64,000 nt of DNA from positions 4,960,001 to 5,024,000 of the forward strand of contig NZ_CP035319.1 of the NCBI RefSeq assembly GCF_004328705.1, written 5' to 3'. Under the pieces are notes generated by a model. That model ran no database searches and had not been told where the DNA came from. It saw only the letters and a program-made list of their open reading frames with translations. Positions within the stretch are counted from its first letter, which is position 1. Each line of letters opens with the position of its first letter. A program made the position numbers and the translations under genes. This document shows, in pieces, positions 22,337 to 32,718 of the stretch. This DNA comes from Rhodococcus sp. ABRD24 (GTDB taxonomy: Bacteria; Actinomycetota; Actinomycetes; Mycobacteriales; Mycobacteriaceae).

Positions 22337-23367
22337 GTGACGATCTACTCAGCGGAGACGGCAGGGCGCCGAGGATCGTCGCGCTCGGCGGCGGACACGG
22401 CCTGTACGCGACGCTCAGTGCGGCGCGACGGCTGAGTTCCGACGTCACAGCGGTGGTGACGGTTGCCGACGACGGGGGCTCGTCGGGTCGGCTGCGGGGC
22501 GAACTCGGCGTGATCCCGCCCGGCGACCTGCGCATGGCGCTCGCGGCGCTGGCGGCGCGCGAACCGCACGTGCAGACGTGGACCGACACCGTGCAGCACA
22601 GGTTCGGCGGCACGGGTGCGCTCGCCGGTCATTCGGTGGGAAATCTGATCCTCGCGGGACTGACCGAGGTGCTCGGTGACTCCGTCGCGGCGCTCGACGT
22701 GGTGGCCCGGCTCCTCGAGATCCAGGGACGGGTCCTGCCGATGTCGCCGGTCGCACTCGACATCGAAGCCGATGTCGTCGGACTCGAGAGCGATCCCCGC
22801 GTCAGCCGCTGTATCCGCGGTCAGGTCGCGGTCGCGACGACGCCCGGCAAGGTACGCCGGGTGCGCCTGCTGCCTGCGAATCCGCCGGCCTGTCCGGACG
22901 CGCTGCAGGCGATCGACGGCGCCGACCTAGTGGTCCTCGGCCCCGGATCCTGGTTCTCGAGTGTGATTCCTCACGTCCTCGTTCCGGAACTGCTCGACGG
23001 GTTGTCACGGGCATCGGCTCGAAAGGTGCTGGTGCTCAATCTCGCGCCCGAGCCCGGCGAGACAGCGGGATTCTCCGCGGAGCGCCATTTGCACGTACTC
23101 TGCCAACACGCACCCGCATTCCGAGTCGATCACGTCGTGGTCGACTCGGCGTCCGTCCCATCCGCTCGGGAGCGTGACCACTTGTGCCGCGCCGCGAAGC
23201 AACTCGGCGCGGACGTGGTCTACGCCGACGTTGCCGAGGACGGAACTCACAAACACCACGCGGGCAAGCTCGCGGCCGTGCTGGAACGACTCGCCACGGA
23301 GCAGCAGGCGGGCGCGGCGCCCGCCGAACGGACATCAGGGGGAAGGGAGAGCACCACGTGGCGATGA
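22333..23367 (+). CDS. yvcK: YvcK/CuvA-type gluconeogenesis and cell-wall factor
   Basis: 344 residues. CofD-like Rossmann protein starting [20 protein letters not shown], with [15 protein letters not shown] and [10 protein letters not shown]. It carries the family's [17 protein letters not shown] and VDSASVPS segments. Homologues bind UDP-sugars and are needed for peptidoglycan placement and growth on gluconeogenic carbon (YvcK in Bacillus, CuvA in mycobacteria). ATG 22333 overlaps the rapZ stop (ATGA); its 3' end overlaps whiA by ten bases. Confidence 0.94.
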   Translation: MSDDLLSGDGRAPRIVALGGGHGLYATLSAARRLSSDVTAVVTVADDGGSSGRLRGELGVIPPGDLRMALAALAAREPHVQTWTDTVQHRFGGTGALAGHSVGNLILAGLTEVLGDSVAALDVVARLLEIQGRVLPMSPVALDIEADVVGLESDPRVSRCIRGQVAVATTPGKVRRVRLLPANPPACPDALQAIDGADLVVLGPGSWFSSVIPHVLVPELLDGLSRASARKVLVLNLAPEPGETAGFSAERHLHVLCQHAPAFRVDHVVVDSASVPSARERDHLCRAAKQLGADVVYADVAEDGTHKHHAGKLAAVLERLATEQQAGAAPAERTSGGRESTTWR

Positions 23368-24341
23368 CAGCCGAGGTCAAGGACGAGCTCAGCAGGCTCA
23401 CGATCACGCAGGTGAGCTGCCGTAAGGCGGAGGTTTCTGCGCTGTTGCGGTTCGCTGGCGGACTGCACATCGTGGGTGGTCGGGTGGTCGTCGAGGCCGA
23501 GGTCGATCTCGGATCGATCGCGCGCCGGCTGCGGAGCGAGATCCTCGACCTGTACGGCTACACCTCCGACGTGCACGTGCTCAGCGCAGGTGGGCTGCGG
23601 AAGAGCTCCCGCTACGTCGTCCGCGTCGCCAAGGAGGGTGAGGCGCTCGCTCGCCGGACCGGGCTCCTCGACATGCGCGGCCGTCCCGTCCGCGGGCTTC
23701 CAGCGCAGGTGGTCGGCGGCAGTGTCGGCGACGCCGAGGCGGCATGGCGGGGTGCGTTCCTGGCGCACGGTTCGCTGACGGAGCCCGGCCGCTCGTCGGC
23801 CCTCGAGATCAGCTGCCCCGGCCCGGAGGCCGCGCTCGCGCTCGTCGGCGCCGCGCGTCGGCTCGGGATCGGGGCCAAGGCTCGCGAGGTGCGGGGTGCC
23901 GACCGTGTCGTGGTGCGCGACGGCGAGGCCATCGGCGCTCTGCTCACCCGGATGGGCGCGCAGGACACCCGGCTCACCTGGGAGGAACGCCGGATGCGGC
24001 GCGAGGTCCGGGCAACTGCGAACCGGCTGGCGAACTTCGACGACGCGAACCTGCGGCGGTCCGCGCGTGCGGCGGTCGCGGCGGCAGCCCGGGTGGAGCG
24101 GGCACTAGACATCCTCGGCGAGGATGTACCCGACCATCTCGCCGCCGCGGGAACCCTGCGGGTCAAGCACCGGCAGGCCTCGCTCGAGGAGCTCGGCCAG
24201 CTCGCGGATCCGCCGATGACCAAGGATGCGGTGGCCGGCCGGATTCGTCGGCTGCTGTCGATGGCCGACCGGAAGGCCAAGGACGTCGGAATTCCGGACA
24301 CCGAATCGGCTGTCACCGCTGAACTTCTCGACGAGGCGTGA
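23358..24341 (+). CDS. whiA: WhiA sporulation-type DNA-binding regulator
   Basis: 327 residues. N-terminal LAGLIDADG-like homing-endonuclease fold lacking catalytic use ([31 protein letters not shown], ..[23 protein letters not shown]) and C-terminal helix-turn-helix ([35 protein letters not shown]). In Streptomyces WhiA works with WhiB in cell division control; in non-sporulating Mycobacteriales it is conserved and co-transcribed with rapZ-yvcK. GTG 23358 is preferred over ATG 23364 because it matches the mycobacterial MAMT start and follows a purine-rich site. Confidence 0.95.
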   Translation: MAMTAEVKDELSRLTITQVSCRKAEVSALLRFAGGLHIVGGRVVVEAEVDLGSIARRLRSEILDLYGYTSDVHVLSAGGLRKSSRYVVRVAKEGEALARRTGLLDMRGRPVRGLPAQVVGGSVGDAEAAWRGAFLAHGSLTEPGRSSALEISCPGPEAALALVGAARRLGIGAKAREVRGADRVVVRDGEAIGALLTRMGAQDTRLTWEERRMRREVRATANRLANFDDANLRRSARAAVAAAARVERALDILGEDVPDHLAAAGTLRVKHRQASLEELGQLADPPMTKDAVAGRIRRLLSMADRKAKDVGIPDTESAVTAELLDEA

Positions 24342-24389
24342 CGAGGTACGCGATCTTCCGCTGAGCGCGCCCGGTTCCGATCCCGGTGA

Positions 24390-25571
<1,182 letters not shown>

Positions 25572-25591
25572 TCGGGAGCCAGACGACCACT

Positions 25592-26851
25592 ATGGCTGTC
25601 AAGACTCTCGAGGACCTGCTCGGCGAGGGGGTCGAGGGCCGCACCGTGCTGGTGCGCTCGGACCTCAACGTCCCGCTGGACAACGGAACCATCACCGATC
25701 CGGGCCGCATCATCGCGTCCGCGCCGACCATCTCGGCGCTGGCCGAGGCGGGTGCCAAGGTCATCGTGATGGCGCACCTGGGCCGACCCGTGCATTCGGG
25801 TCGCTCCGCAGGCTTCGCTCCTGCGGGCGACTGGGATCCGGCGCTGTCGCTCGCGCCGGTTGCCGCGAAGCTCGGCGAGGTGCTGGGTCGCAATGTCCAG
25901 CTCGCCGGTGACGTCGTCGGTCAGGACGCGCTCGCACGCTCCGAGGGCCTGACGGACGGCGATGTGCTCCTGCTGGAGAACATTCGCTTCGACCCGCGCG
26001 AGACCAGCAAGGACGATGCCGAGCGCGAGGCACTCGCCAAGGCTCTCGTCGACCTGGTCGACGGTGACGGCGCCTTCGTTTCCGACGGCTTCGGTGTCGT
26101 GCACCGCAAGCAGGCGTCGGTCTACGACGTGGCCAAGCTGCTCCCGCACTACGCGGGCAACCTGGTCGCGGCCGAGGTGGAGGTCCTGCAGAAGCTGACG
26201 CAGGACTCCGAGCGGCCGTACGCGGTCGTGCTCGGCGGCTCGAAGGTGTCGGACAAGCTCGCGGTGATCGAGGCGTTGGCTCCCAAGGTCGACACCCTTG
26301 TCATCGGTGGCGGCATGTACTACACGTTCCTTGCGGCGCAGGGCATCTCGGTCGGTAACTCGTTGTGCCAGGAAGAAATGATCGGCACCTGCAAGGAACT
26401 GCTCGAGCGGTATGCGGACGTCATCCACATCCCGCAGGACGTCGTGATCGCGGATTCGTTCTCGGCCGATGCCGAGTCGAAGACGGTCTCCGTCCTCGAG
26501 ATTCCGGACGGCTGGATGGGCCTGGATATCGGACCGCAGTCGGTGAAGCGCTTCGCGGCGATTCTCTCGGGTGCCAAGACGGTGTTCTGGAACGGTCCGA
26601 TGGGCGTGTTCGAGTTCCCGAAGTTCGCGGCCGGTACCAAGGGCGTCGCCGAGGCGATCATCGAGGCCACCGGCAAGGGCGCGTTCAGTGTCGTCGGCGG
26701 CGGCGACTCCGCGGCGGCGGTGCGTCAGCTCGGTCTCCCTGAGGACGGCTTCTCGCACATCTCGACCGGCGGCGGTGCGTCCCTCGAATACCTCGAGGGC
26801 AAGACGCTGCCCGGCATCAGTGCACTCGACGACCAAACGCTGGAGGGCTGA
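25592..26851 (+). CDS. pgk: Phosphoglycerate kinase
   Basis: 419 residues. Transfers phosphate from 1,3-bisphosphoglycerate to [41 protein letters not shown], the hinge [15 protein letters not shown] and the C-terminal [15 protein letters not shown] with [19 protein letters not shown] are all present. ATG 25592 begins 20 bases after gap with GGGAG upstream; upstream frame extension overlaps gap and is not used. Three bases separate it from tpiA. Confidence 0.97.
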   Translation: MAVKTLEDLLGEGVEGRTVLVRSDLNVPLDNGTITDPGRIIASAPTISALAEAGAKVIVMAHLGRPVHSGRSAGFAPAGDWDPALSLAPVAAKLGEVLGRNVQLAGDVVGQDALARSEGLTDGDVLLLENIRFDPRETSKDDAEREALAKALVDLVDGDGAFVSDGFGVVHRKQASVYDVAKLLPHYAGNLVAAEVEVLQKLTQDSERPYAVVLGGSKVSDKLAVIEALAPKVDTLVIGGGMYYTFLAAQGISVGNSLCQEEMIGTCKELLERYADVIHIPQDVVIADSFSADAESKTVSVLEIPDGWMGLDIGPQSVKRFAAILSGAKTVFWNGPMGVFEFPKFAAGTKGVAEAIIEATGKGAFSVVGGGDSAAAVRQLGLPEDGFSHISTGGGASLEYLEGKTLPGISALDDQTLEG

Positions 26852-26854
26852 CGC

Positions 26855-27640
26855 ATGGCACGTAAGCCCTTGATCGCGGGCAACTGGAAGATGAACCTCA
26901 ATCACCTCGAGGCCATCGCTCTGGTGCAGAAGATTGCATTCTCGCTGCCCGCGAAGTACTTCGAGAAGGTCGACGTGACGGTGATTCCGCCGTTCACCGA
27001 CATCCGCAGCGTGCAGACGCTGGTCGAGGGCGACAAGCTCCTGCTCACCTACGGTGCGCAGGATGTCTCCGCTCACGATTCGGGTGCCTACACCGGCGAG
27101 ATCAGCGGATCCATGCTGGCCAAGCTCGGGTGCACGTTCGTCGTCGTCGGCCACTCCGAGCGGCGCACGCTGCACGGGGAGTCCGACGAGACCGTGTCGG
27201 CCAAGACCAAGGCGGCGCTCGAGAACGGGCTCACCCCGATCGTGTGCATCGGCGAGGGCCTGAACATCCGCGAGGCCGGCGAGCACGTGGCGTACAACGT
27301 CGCGCAGCTGAAGGGTTCGCTCGCGGGTCTGTCGGCCGACGAGATCTCCAAGATCGTCGTCGCGTACGAGCCCGTGTGGGCGATCGGCACCGGCAAGGTG
27401 GCCTCGGCCGCCGATGCGCAGGAAGTCTGCAAGGCAGTGCGTGACACGATCGCCGAGCTGGCCTCGCCCGAGATCGCGCAGGCCGTGCGGGTGCTCTACG
27501 GCGGCTCGGTCAATGCCAAGAACGTCGGCGAGCTCATTGCTCAGCCCGACGTCGACGGCGGCCTGGTCGGTGGAGCCTCGCTCAAGGCGGACGAGTTCGC
27601 GACGCTGTCGGCCATCGCGGCCGGCGGCCCGCTACCGTGA
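26855..27640 (+). CDS. tpiA: Triosephosphate isomerase
   Basis: 261 residues. Interconverts the two triose phosphates. Start ATG 26855 follows GGAGGGC at the end of pgk. Catalytic residues are visible: Lys in AGNWKMN, His100 in GHSERR, Glu172 in [11 protein letters not shown], and the phosphate loop YGGSVNAKN. Ends just before a strong terminator, so the glycolytic transcript stops here rather than running on to secG as the usual gene order would suggest. Confidence 0.97.
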   Translation: MARKPLIAGNWKMNLNHLEAIALVQKIAFSLPAKYFEKVDVTVIPPFTDIRSVQTLVEGDKLLLTYGAQDVSAHDSGAYTGEISGSMLAKLGCTFVVVGHSERRTLHGESDETVSAKTKAALENGLTPIVCIGEGLNIREAGEHVAYNVAQLKGSLAGLSADEISKIVVAYEPVWAIGTGKVASAADAQEVCKAVRDTIAELASPEIAQAVRVLYGGSVNAKNVGELIAQPDVDGGLVGGASLKADEFATLSAIAAGGPLP

Positions 27641-27661
27641 TTCGGTAGCACTCCGGGAGCC

Positions 27662-27704
27662 ACGCTGGGCGTGTGACCGAATTGGTCACGCGCCCAGCGT
27701 TTTT
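27662..27704 (+). terminator. Rho-independent terminator of gap-pgk-tpiA
   Basis: A 17-base stem (27662-27678 with 27684-27700, one G-U pair) around a GAATT loop is followed directly by five T residues. It sits 21 bases after the tpiA stop and just beyond the end of the convergent flavoprotein gene, which it may also insulate. Confidence 0.92.
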
Positions 27705-27712
27705 CGTTGCCG

Positions 27713-28873
27713 TCAGCGGTGTGTGGGGGAGAGCGCGGCGACAGCGGATCGTGCGGCCTCCAGAGCGCTGTTGACGGAGATCTCACCGCGCATGCCGGGT
27801 GCGGCGACCATGTCGCCGACGAGGTAGATTCCGTTGCCGCGGTCGATCGCGGGGCGGTCCCGCCACGTGTGGCCGGGCAGGTCGAGCGCGCCGGTCCGGC
27901 CCTTCGCGACGGCGGTCCGCCGGAACGTGGCGCGAACCCGCCACCCGGGGATGACAGATTCCGCGAAGTCGGCCAGGCGCCGGCCGGCGTCGTCGTGAGA
28001 TTCGCCTGTGCGAACCGGCATCTGAAGCTGGAACAGCGATTCGCCGGACGGTGCGACGGTGGCGTCCTGCATGGTGTAGCTCTCGTGAAAGCCGCCCTCG
28101 TCGAGGTCGAAGGTGCTGGTGCGATCACAGCGGCGAAAGTCGACCGCGATGTCGAGCAGCATGCTGTGGCCGCTGGTCCCCGTCAGCGACTCGTCACCGA
28201 GTAGTCTGCGCGCAGATGCGAGGTCTGTGGCGACAATCGTCGGCCCGTTCGAGGGCAGTTCGTCGACCCGGGCGCCGGTCTCGATGCCTATGCCCAGCTC
28301 CGTCGCGTGCGCAGCCATCCGGTCGATCACGGCCTGCCATCCTCCGCGAACCCATCGGATGCCGGGGATGCGGGGACCGAACACCCGTTGGAACAGTTCC
28401 CATACGAATGCGGCCGACAGCCGACCGGTGTCTGCGTCGTATGTCGTGACGCTGATCGCATTCGCCATCTGCTCGGCGGCGATATCGCCCCAGCGTCCGG
28501 CCGCCCAGGTGCGGAAGTCCAGATCGACAGGCGCGGTAAGCCATCGTCGGGTCTGCGCCCGCAGCATCGGGGTGGGTGGGAGGTGCCTGATGCGGCCGTC
28601 CACGCGGAAGCCGATCCGGGTCAGGTCGGTGGGCGACGGCCAGCCCAGGTCCCGCACGAAGCCGCGCCGCCGCAGCCATGGATAGTGCGGTCCGTCGGCG
28701 TAGAACACGTGTGCCCCGTCGTGTGCCACATAGGGAGGGGGTGTCGCGCGGGCCCGGCCACCCAGTGTGCGGTGCGCCTCGTACAGGCGAACGGATTTCC
28801 CGGCCTCGGCGCTGGCGATCGCCGCGGTGAGGCCGGCGATTCCGCCGCCGATGACGCTGATGTGCTCGGACAT
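27713..28873 (-). CDS. FAD-dependent amine oxidase/phytoene-desaturase-like protein
   Basis: 386 residues. The N-terminus EHISVIGGGIAGLTAAIASAEAG is an FAD Rossmann motif, followed by EAHRTLGGRARATPPPY, the typical second motif of the amine-oxidase/carotenoid-desaturase superfamily. The C-terminal GIYLVGDMVAAPGMRGEISVNSALEAAR is the FAD-closing segment. Substrate unknown. ATG 28873 has a GAGGAG site four bases upstream, which rules out the longer upstream frame. It is the second gene of a two-gene unit behind the NADH-dehydrogenase-like flavoprotein (79 bases between). Confidence 0.82.
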   Translation of the reverse strand: MSEHISVIGGGIAGLTAAIASAEAGKSVRLYEAHRTLGGRARATPPPYVAHDGAHVFYADGPHYPWLRRRGFVRDLGWPSPTDLTRIGFRVDGRIRHLPPTPMLRAQTRRWLTAPVDLDFRTWAAGRWGDIAAEQMANAISVTTYDADTGRLSAAFVWELFQRVFGPRIPGIRWVRGGWQAVIDRMAAHATELGIGIETGARVDELPSNGPTIVATDLASARRLLGDESLTGTSGHSMLLDIAVDFRRCDRTSTFDLDEGGFHESYTMQDATVAPSGESLFQLQMPVRTGESHDDAGRRLADFAESVIPGWRVRATFRRTAVAKGRTGALDLPGHTWRDRPAIDRGNGIYLVGDMVAAPGMRGEISVNSALEAARSAVAALSPTHR

Positions 28874-28952
28874 GCGACTCCTCGGTGTGTGGTTTCCGCC
28901 TGTGGTGTGGATTCCGGGCATCGTGTGCCCCGGGCATCGAGGAACCATGAAG

Positions 28953-30071
28953 TCACGACCACGTGGACAGCACCGGCCGACGCGGGTTGACCCCCCAGTT
29001 CAGGGTGGAGGCGCAGACCTGCTCCTTGATCAGTGCGCCCATGCGGCCACTGATCACGGTGTTGCGCGGGTTGTCGCTGGCGTCGGTTCGTTGGATGACA
29101 CCGGCCCGGCGACCGAGGCTGACGCATCGGGCTACGAACGTGGGATCGACCGGCGTGGGCGCCGTGCCCTCGATGCGCCGAAGGAGTGTGTCGGCCGCGT
29201 GTACGCCCAGCGGGATGGCGGCTTGGCAGCTCATTCGCAGGGGCTTGCCGTCGATCGCGATGGCGTCCCCGGCGCCGACGATGCTCGGCCAGTCCGGGCA
29301 CGTCAACGTGACGTCGACCAGCAGTCGACCGTTCTCGTCCGTCGGAAGTCCACTCCTTCGTGCCAGCGCGGGTGCTGTCGATTCCGTCGCGACGATGGTG
29401 CATGCGGAATCCAGGATCCGTCCGTCGGCGAGCTCGACAGTGCGCCGGTCGACTCGAATCACCCGGCCACCCTCGACGACATCGACCGAGTGGGCCGCGA
29501 GTGCGCGCAGGATTCGCGTGCGGGCCTTGTCGTGGAGCCCATCTGCGATCCGGCCGCTGGAAACGAGCGTGAGGGAGAGCTCTGGCAGTTGCTCGGCCAG
29601 TTCCGCGGCGGTCTCGATACCGGTCAACCCGCCGCCCACCACCACGATCGCTGTGCCGACGGCCAGGTCGGCCACCCGCAGCCGCAAAGCCTGCGCGGAC
29701 CCGTATTCGCCGACAGTGAAGGCGTGTTCTCCCGCGCCGGCTATGTGATCGAGGCGGGTATTACTACCGACTGCGTAGATCAGATAGTCGTACGATATCG
29801 CGTCTCCGTCGGCCACCCGGACCGCTCGGCCCAGGGCATCGATCGATGCCACCACGCCGATCACCAGCTGCGCCTGTGGATGCAGAGTCGCCGATAGGGG
29901 CTGGGTCGCCGGGTGGTTCCCCGCAGCAAGCTGATGCAGGCGGATGCGCTCGACGAATTCGGGACGAGGGTTGACCACTGTCACGCGCAGGCTCGGCTTC
30001 CTCGACAGCAAGCGTTTGGCGGCCACGACGCCCGCATACCCGGCACCGGCCACGACCACATGTGCATTCAT
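28953..30071 (-). CDS. NDH-2-like pyridine-nucleotide-disulfide-family flavoprotein
   Basis: 372 residues. HVVVAGAGYAGVVAAKRLLSRKP binds FAD. A second dinucleotide motif, AIVVVGGGLTGIETAAELAEQL, binds NAD(P)H. The FAD-contact motif WPSIVGAGDAIAIDGKPLRMSCQAAIPLG follows. The overall text resembles type II NADH dehydrogenases/ferredoxin reductases, but no C-terminal membrane anchor is evident. ATG 30071 has GTGGAGG just upstream. Divergent from a LysR regulator, which probably controls it. Confidence 0.85.
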   Translation of the reverse strand: MNAHVVVAGAGYAGVVAAKRLLSRKPSLRVTVVNPRPEFVERIRLHQLAAGNHPATQPLSATLHPQAQLVIGVVASIDALGRAVRVADGDAISYDYLIYAVGSNTRLDHIAGAGEHAFTVGEYGSAQALRLRVADLAVGTAIVVVGGGLTGIETAAELAEQLPELSLTLVSSGRIADGLHDKARTRILRALAAHSVDVVEGGRVIRVDRRTVELADGRILDSACTIVATESTAPALARRSGLPTDENGRLLVDVTLTCPDWPSIVGAGDAIAIDGKPLRMSCQAAIPLGVHAADTLLRRIEGTAPTPVDPTFVARCVSLGRRAGVIQRTDASDNPRNTVISGRMGALIKEQVCASTLNWGVNPRRPVLSTWS

Positions 30072-30136
30072 GTCCTCCACCCCTTCCGGAGTCGATTGCG
30101 ACAACACCGATGGCAGCCGACGCTAGAGGGCAAGTT

Positions 30137-30189
30137 TCGATAACTCCAATGCATTCAAATCATCGACCTAATGCACTTATGCTATCGAT
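30137..30189. promoter_or_regulatory. Divergent control region with three TCGAT/ATCGA half-sites
   Basis: Between the LysR gene and the flavoprotein operon, TCGAT at 30137-30141, ATCGA at 30162-30166 and ATCGAT at 30184-30189 form opposed half-sites in an AT-rich stretch that also contains the palindrome AATGCATT. The hexamer TATGCT (30178-30183) ends six bases before the regulator's GTG and looks like its -10. A LysR-type binding region is inferred from this arrangement. Confidence 0.45.
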
Positions 30190-31116
30190 GTGACATTGGA
30201 TCAGTTGGCGTGCTTCGTTGCTGTCGCGAGAGTCGGGCATTTCACGCGGGCCGCCGACGAGATCGGCATCGCTCAGCCGTCGCTCAGCCGTCAGGTGGCT
30301 GCCCTCGAAAAGGACGTCGGTGCCCGGCTTTTCGACCGGGGGACCGGAGCCATCACCCTCACCGATGCGGGTGAGGCCCTGCTGCCTGTCGCGACTCGCA
30401 TGCTCGAGGACCGGGAGGCGGCGTATCGCCAGGTCGGCGAACTGAACGGGTTGACCAGAGGCCGGCTCAGGCTTGGTGCTACTCCGAGTCTGTGCATCAG
30501 TCTCGTGGCCGACGTCCTCAGCCGATTCCACGCCGACCATCCGGGTGTCGAGTTGCATGTGACTGAAGCCGGATCACGCACCCTCGTCACCAAACTCGAT
30601 CAGGGCGAGTTGGACCTGGCATTGGTGGTGGCGGAACGGACCCACGGCAGCACAGGCCTGTCCCTGACGCCACTGTTGCGTGAGGAGCTCGTCGTGGTGT
30701 CCTCGGTGGACAAGCCGCCGCTGACCAGGCGCGGGTCGATCACGCTCGCGGAACTCGCAAGTGAGGATCTCGTGGCGTGCCACGACAACTACGATCTGCG
30801 CATCGCTCTCGATCAGGCCTTCGCTGCGGCCGGACTGCACACGCACACGGTCGTGGAAGGTGCCGAGCTGGACGCGGTTCTGCGATTCGTCGCTTGCGGA
30901 ATCGGGGTGAGCGTCGCGCCCGTGATGGCGGCCTTGCACTATCCCGGCCTCAGGACCACGCGCTTGACGGAGCCGCAACTGAACCGGACCGTGAGCCTCG
31001 CGCGTCGCGCGAACCACGCGCCGAGTCCAGCGGCAGTCGCCTTTCACGCTCTGCTCGATGATGCAGTCGCAGAGGTCACCACGCGTGCGACTGCTCGCCT
31101 GCGTGGGGACGGATAG
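30190..31116 (+). CDS. LysR-family transcriptional regulator
   Basis: 308 residues. The N-terminal winged helix-turn-helix is clear (LDQLACFVAVARVGHFTRAADEIGIAQPSLSRQVAALEKDVGARLFDR), followed by a linker and a periplasmic-binding-protein-like effector domain (GRLRLGATPSLCISLVADVLSRFHADHPGVEL... and ELASEDLVACHDNYDLR). GTG 30190 is supported by the -10 hexamer six bases before it. By the usual LysR pattern it should control the divergent flavoprotein pair; the inducer is unknown. Confidence 0.92.
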   Translation: MTLDQLACFVAVARVGHFTRAADEIGIAQPSLSRQVAALEKDVGARLFDRGTGAITLTDAGEALLPVATRMLEDREAAYRQVGELNGLTRGRLRLGATPSLCISLVADVLSRFHADHPGVELHVTEAGSRTLVTKLDQGELDLALVVAERTHGSTGLSLTPLLREELVVVSSVDKPPLTRRGSITLAELASEDLVACHDNYDLRIALDQAFAAAGLHTHTVVEGAELDAVLRFVACGIGVSVAPVMAALHYPGLRTTRLTEPQLNRTVSLARRANHAPSPAAVAFHALLDDAVAEVTTRATARLRGDG

Positions 31117-31142
31117 TTCCCGTCGCGTCCATCTAGAAGCTG

Positions 31143-31156
31143 TTCAACTTGTTACA
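31143..31156. promoter_or_regulatory. Perfect match to the KstR operator consensus
   Basis: TTCAACTTGTTACA fits TNNAACNNGTTNNA, the consensus known for the cholesterol-catabolism repressor KstR, at every fixed position. It lies 262 bases upstream of the HsaA-like gene and 26 bases after the LysR stop. It could be a distant operator or a chance match. Confidence 0.35.
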
Positions 31157-31342
31157 GTTTGTTCCGCAGACCCCGTCGGTGTTCGGTGTCGTTCGCCGGT
31201 CCTGTGATCGGCTCAGCTCGATCGCCGGCGGGGGAGAACTGCGATATAGGCCCTGTTGGACGGCATTCAAGTTCCTTGGATCCGCTACCGAGCGGTCGAA
31301 GACATGATCACCTCAACGCGCGTAGTGCCGTCTAGAACCCCA

Positions 31343-31371
31343 TTGCAATTGGAATGAACGTGTTCTAGTTT
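31343..31371 (+). promoter_or_regulatory. Promoter with embedded KstR-like operator
   Basis: TTGCAA (31343-31348) and TAGTTT (31366-31371) are spaced by 17 bases, a good -35/-10 pair. Between and overlapping them lies ATGAACGTGTTCTA (31354-31367), matching 12 of 14 positions of the palindrome TAGAACGTGTTCTA, the form of mycobacterial/rhodococcal KstR sites. A repressor here would block the promoter directly. A further TCTAGAAC half-site is at 31331-31338. Confidence 0.6.
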
Positions 31372-31418
31372 TGTGGGCATTGGCGAGGTGGGAACTCTGA
31401 CGGAGACGAGGAGCAGTC

Positions 31419-32597
31419 ATGGGGCAGGTCCTGGATCGGATCGAGCAGTACGCGGACGAGATCCGTGCGGACGGTGTCGAGGGTGACAAACTGATGCGTT
31501 TGACCGACGCCAATGCAAAGCGACTGCGGGAGGCCGGTGTCATCCGGATGCTGCAGCCCAAGACCCACGGTGGGCTCGAGGTGCACCCGCGCGAGTTCGC
31601 GGAGACCGCGATGTCGATCGGCGCGATGGACGGCGCGACCGGCTGGGTCGGCGGCATCGTCGGCGTCCATTCCTGGGAGCTCGCGTTCTTCGACCCGCAG
31701 GCCCAGGAAGAAGTGTGGGGTCAGGATCCCGACACCTGGATGGCCTCGCCCTACGCACCGATGGGTGTCGCGACCCCGACCGACGGCGGCTACATCCTCA
31801 GCGGCCGCTGGTCGTTCTCCTCGGGTACCGACCACTGCCAGTGGGTGATGATCGGTGCTGCCGTCGGTGACCGGGACGGGAACCGGATCATGCCGCCGAA
31901 GATCCTGCACGTGCTGCTGCCACGCAGCGACTACGAGATCGACCACGAAAGCTGGGATGTGGTCGGACTACGTGGCACCGGCAGCAAGGACCTGATCGTC
32001 GAGAACGCCTTCATTCCCACATATCGGACGCTCGACGCCGCGAAGGTCTTCGACGGCACGGCCCCGAAGGAGGCTGGCCGGACCGAGACGCTGTACAACT
32101 TCCCGTTCTCGTGCATCTTCCCGCTGGGAATCACCTCCTCCCTGATCGGTATCGCCGAGGGTGCACTGGCCTGCCACCTGGCGGCGCAGCGGAACCGGAT
32201 CACGGTCGCTGGTACCGCGATCAAGGAGGATCCGCACGTGCTGTTCGCGATCGGCGAAGCGGCCGCCGAAATCGCCGCATCGCGGGCCGCGCTTCTCTCG
32301 ACCGTGGATCGATTCTGGGACATGACCGAGAAGGGGCAGGAGGTCACCTTCGAACAGCGGGCCGTCGGCCGGCGCACTCAGACCGCGTCCGCCTGGCGCG
32401 CGGTGCGTGCCGTGGACGAGATCTTCGCTCGCTCCGGTGGCGGCGCTCTACAGATGAAGACGCCCATGCAGCGGTTCTGGCGGGACGCCCACGCCGGCCT
32501 GGTGCACGCCATCCATGTGCCCGGGTCGATCTTCTACGCTTCCTCGCTGAGCGAGCTCGGCGGTGAGCCGAAGGGCATCCACCGCGCGATGATCTGA
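31419..32597 (+). CDS. HsaA-like flavin-dependent monooxygenase (acyl-CoA dehydrogenase fold)
   Basis: 392 residues, ATG 31419 after GAGGAG. The acyl-CoA-dehydrogenase-type fold is used here by two-component flavin monooxygenases. GATGWVGGIVGVHSWELAFFD, AQEEVWGQDP, YAPMG, GGYILSGRWSFSSGTDHCQW, VVGLRGTGSKDLIVENAFIP and PMQRFWRDAHAGLVHA closely echo HsaA, which hydroxylates 3-HSA in steroid ring degradation. It is a paralogue candidate, not proven to use steroid. The reductase partner (HsaB type) is not adjacent. The KstR-like operator upstream supports a sterol-related regulon. Confidence 0.8.
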   Translation: MGQVLDRIEQYADEIRADGVEGDKLMRLTDANAKRLREAGVIRMLQPKTHGGLEVHPREFAETAMSIGAMDGATGWVGGIVGVHSWELAFFDPQAQEEVWGQDPDTWMASPYAPMGVATPTDGGYILSGRWSFSSGTDHCQWVMIGAAVGDRDGNRIMPPKILHVLLPRSDYEIDHESWDVVGLRGTGSKDLIVENAFIPTYRTLDAAKVFDGTAPKEAGRTETLYNFPFSCIFPLGITSSLIGIAEGALACHLAAQRNRITVAGTAIKEDPHVLFAIGEAAAEIAASRAALLSTVDRFWDMTEKGQEVTFEQRAVGRRTQTASAWRAVRAVDEIFARSGGGALQMKTPMQRFWRDAHAGLVHAIHVPGSIFYASSLSELGGEPKGIHRAMI

Positions 32598-32661
32598 GAT
32601 TCGATTACTCGATTAGTGCGCCACGACGGGCCGGTGTGCCCCCGATCGCCCAGGTAGCAGG

Positions 32662-32667
32662 TAAGCT
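32662..32667 (+). promoter_or_regulatory. Possible -10 hexamer for secG
   Basis: TAAGCT fits TANNNT and lies 52 bases upstream of the secG start. No clear -35. It would give secG its own promoter, needed because the inserted block separates it from tpiA. Confidence 0.3.
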
Positions 32668-32718
32668 GGGCCCGCTAGTGGCCGAATCCGTCATGTGTGA
32701 AGGGCAGCGAATACCGAT

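Larger units (their letters stand above)
31117..31418. other. Intergenic region with two KstR-type sequence matches
   Basis: 302 bases between the LysR gene and the HsaA-like gene. No small gene was recognised. It holds a 14-base match to TNNAACNNGTTNNA at its left end and a promoter with an embedded related palindrome at its right end, both listed separately. Confidence 0.6.
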
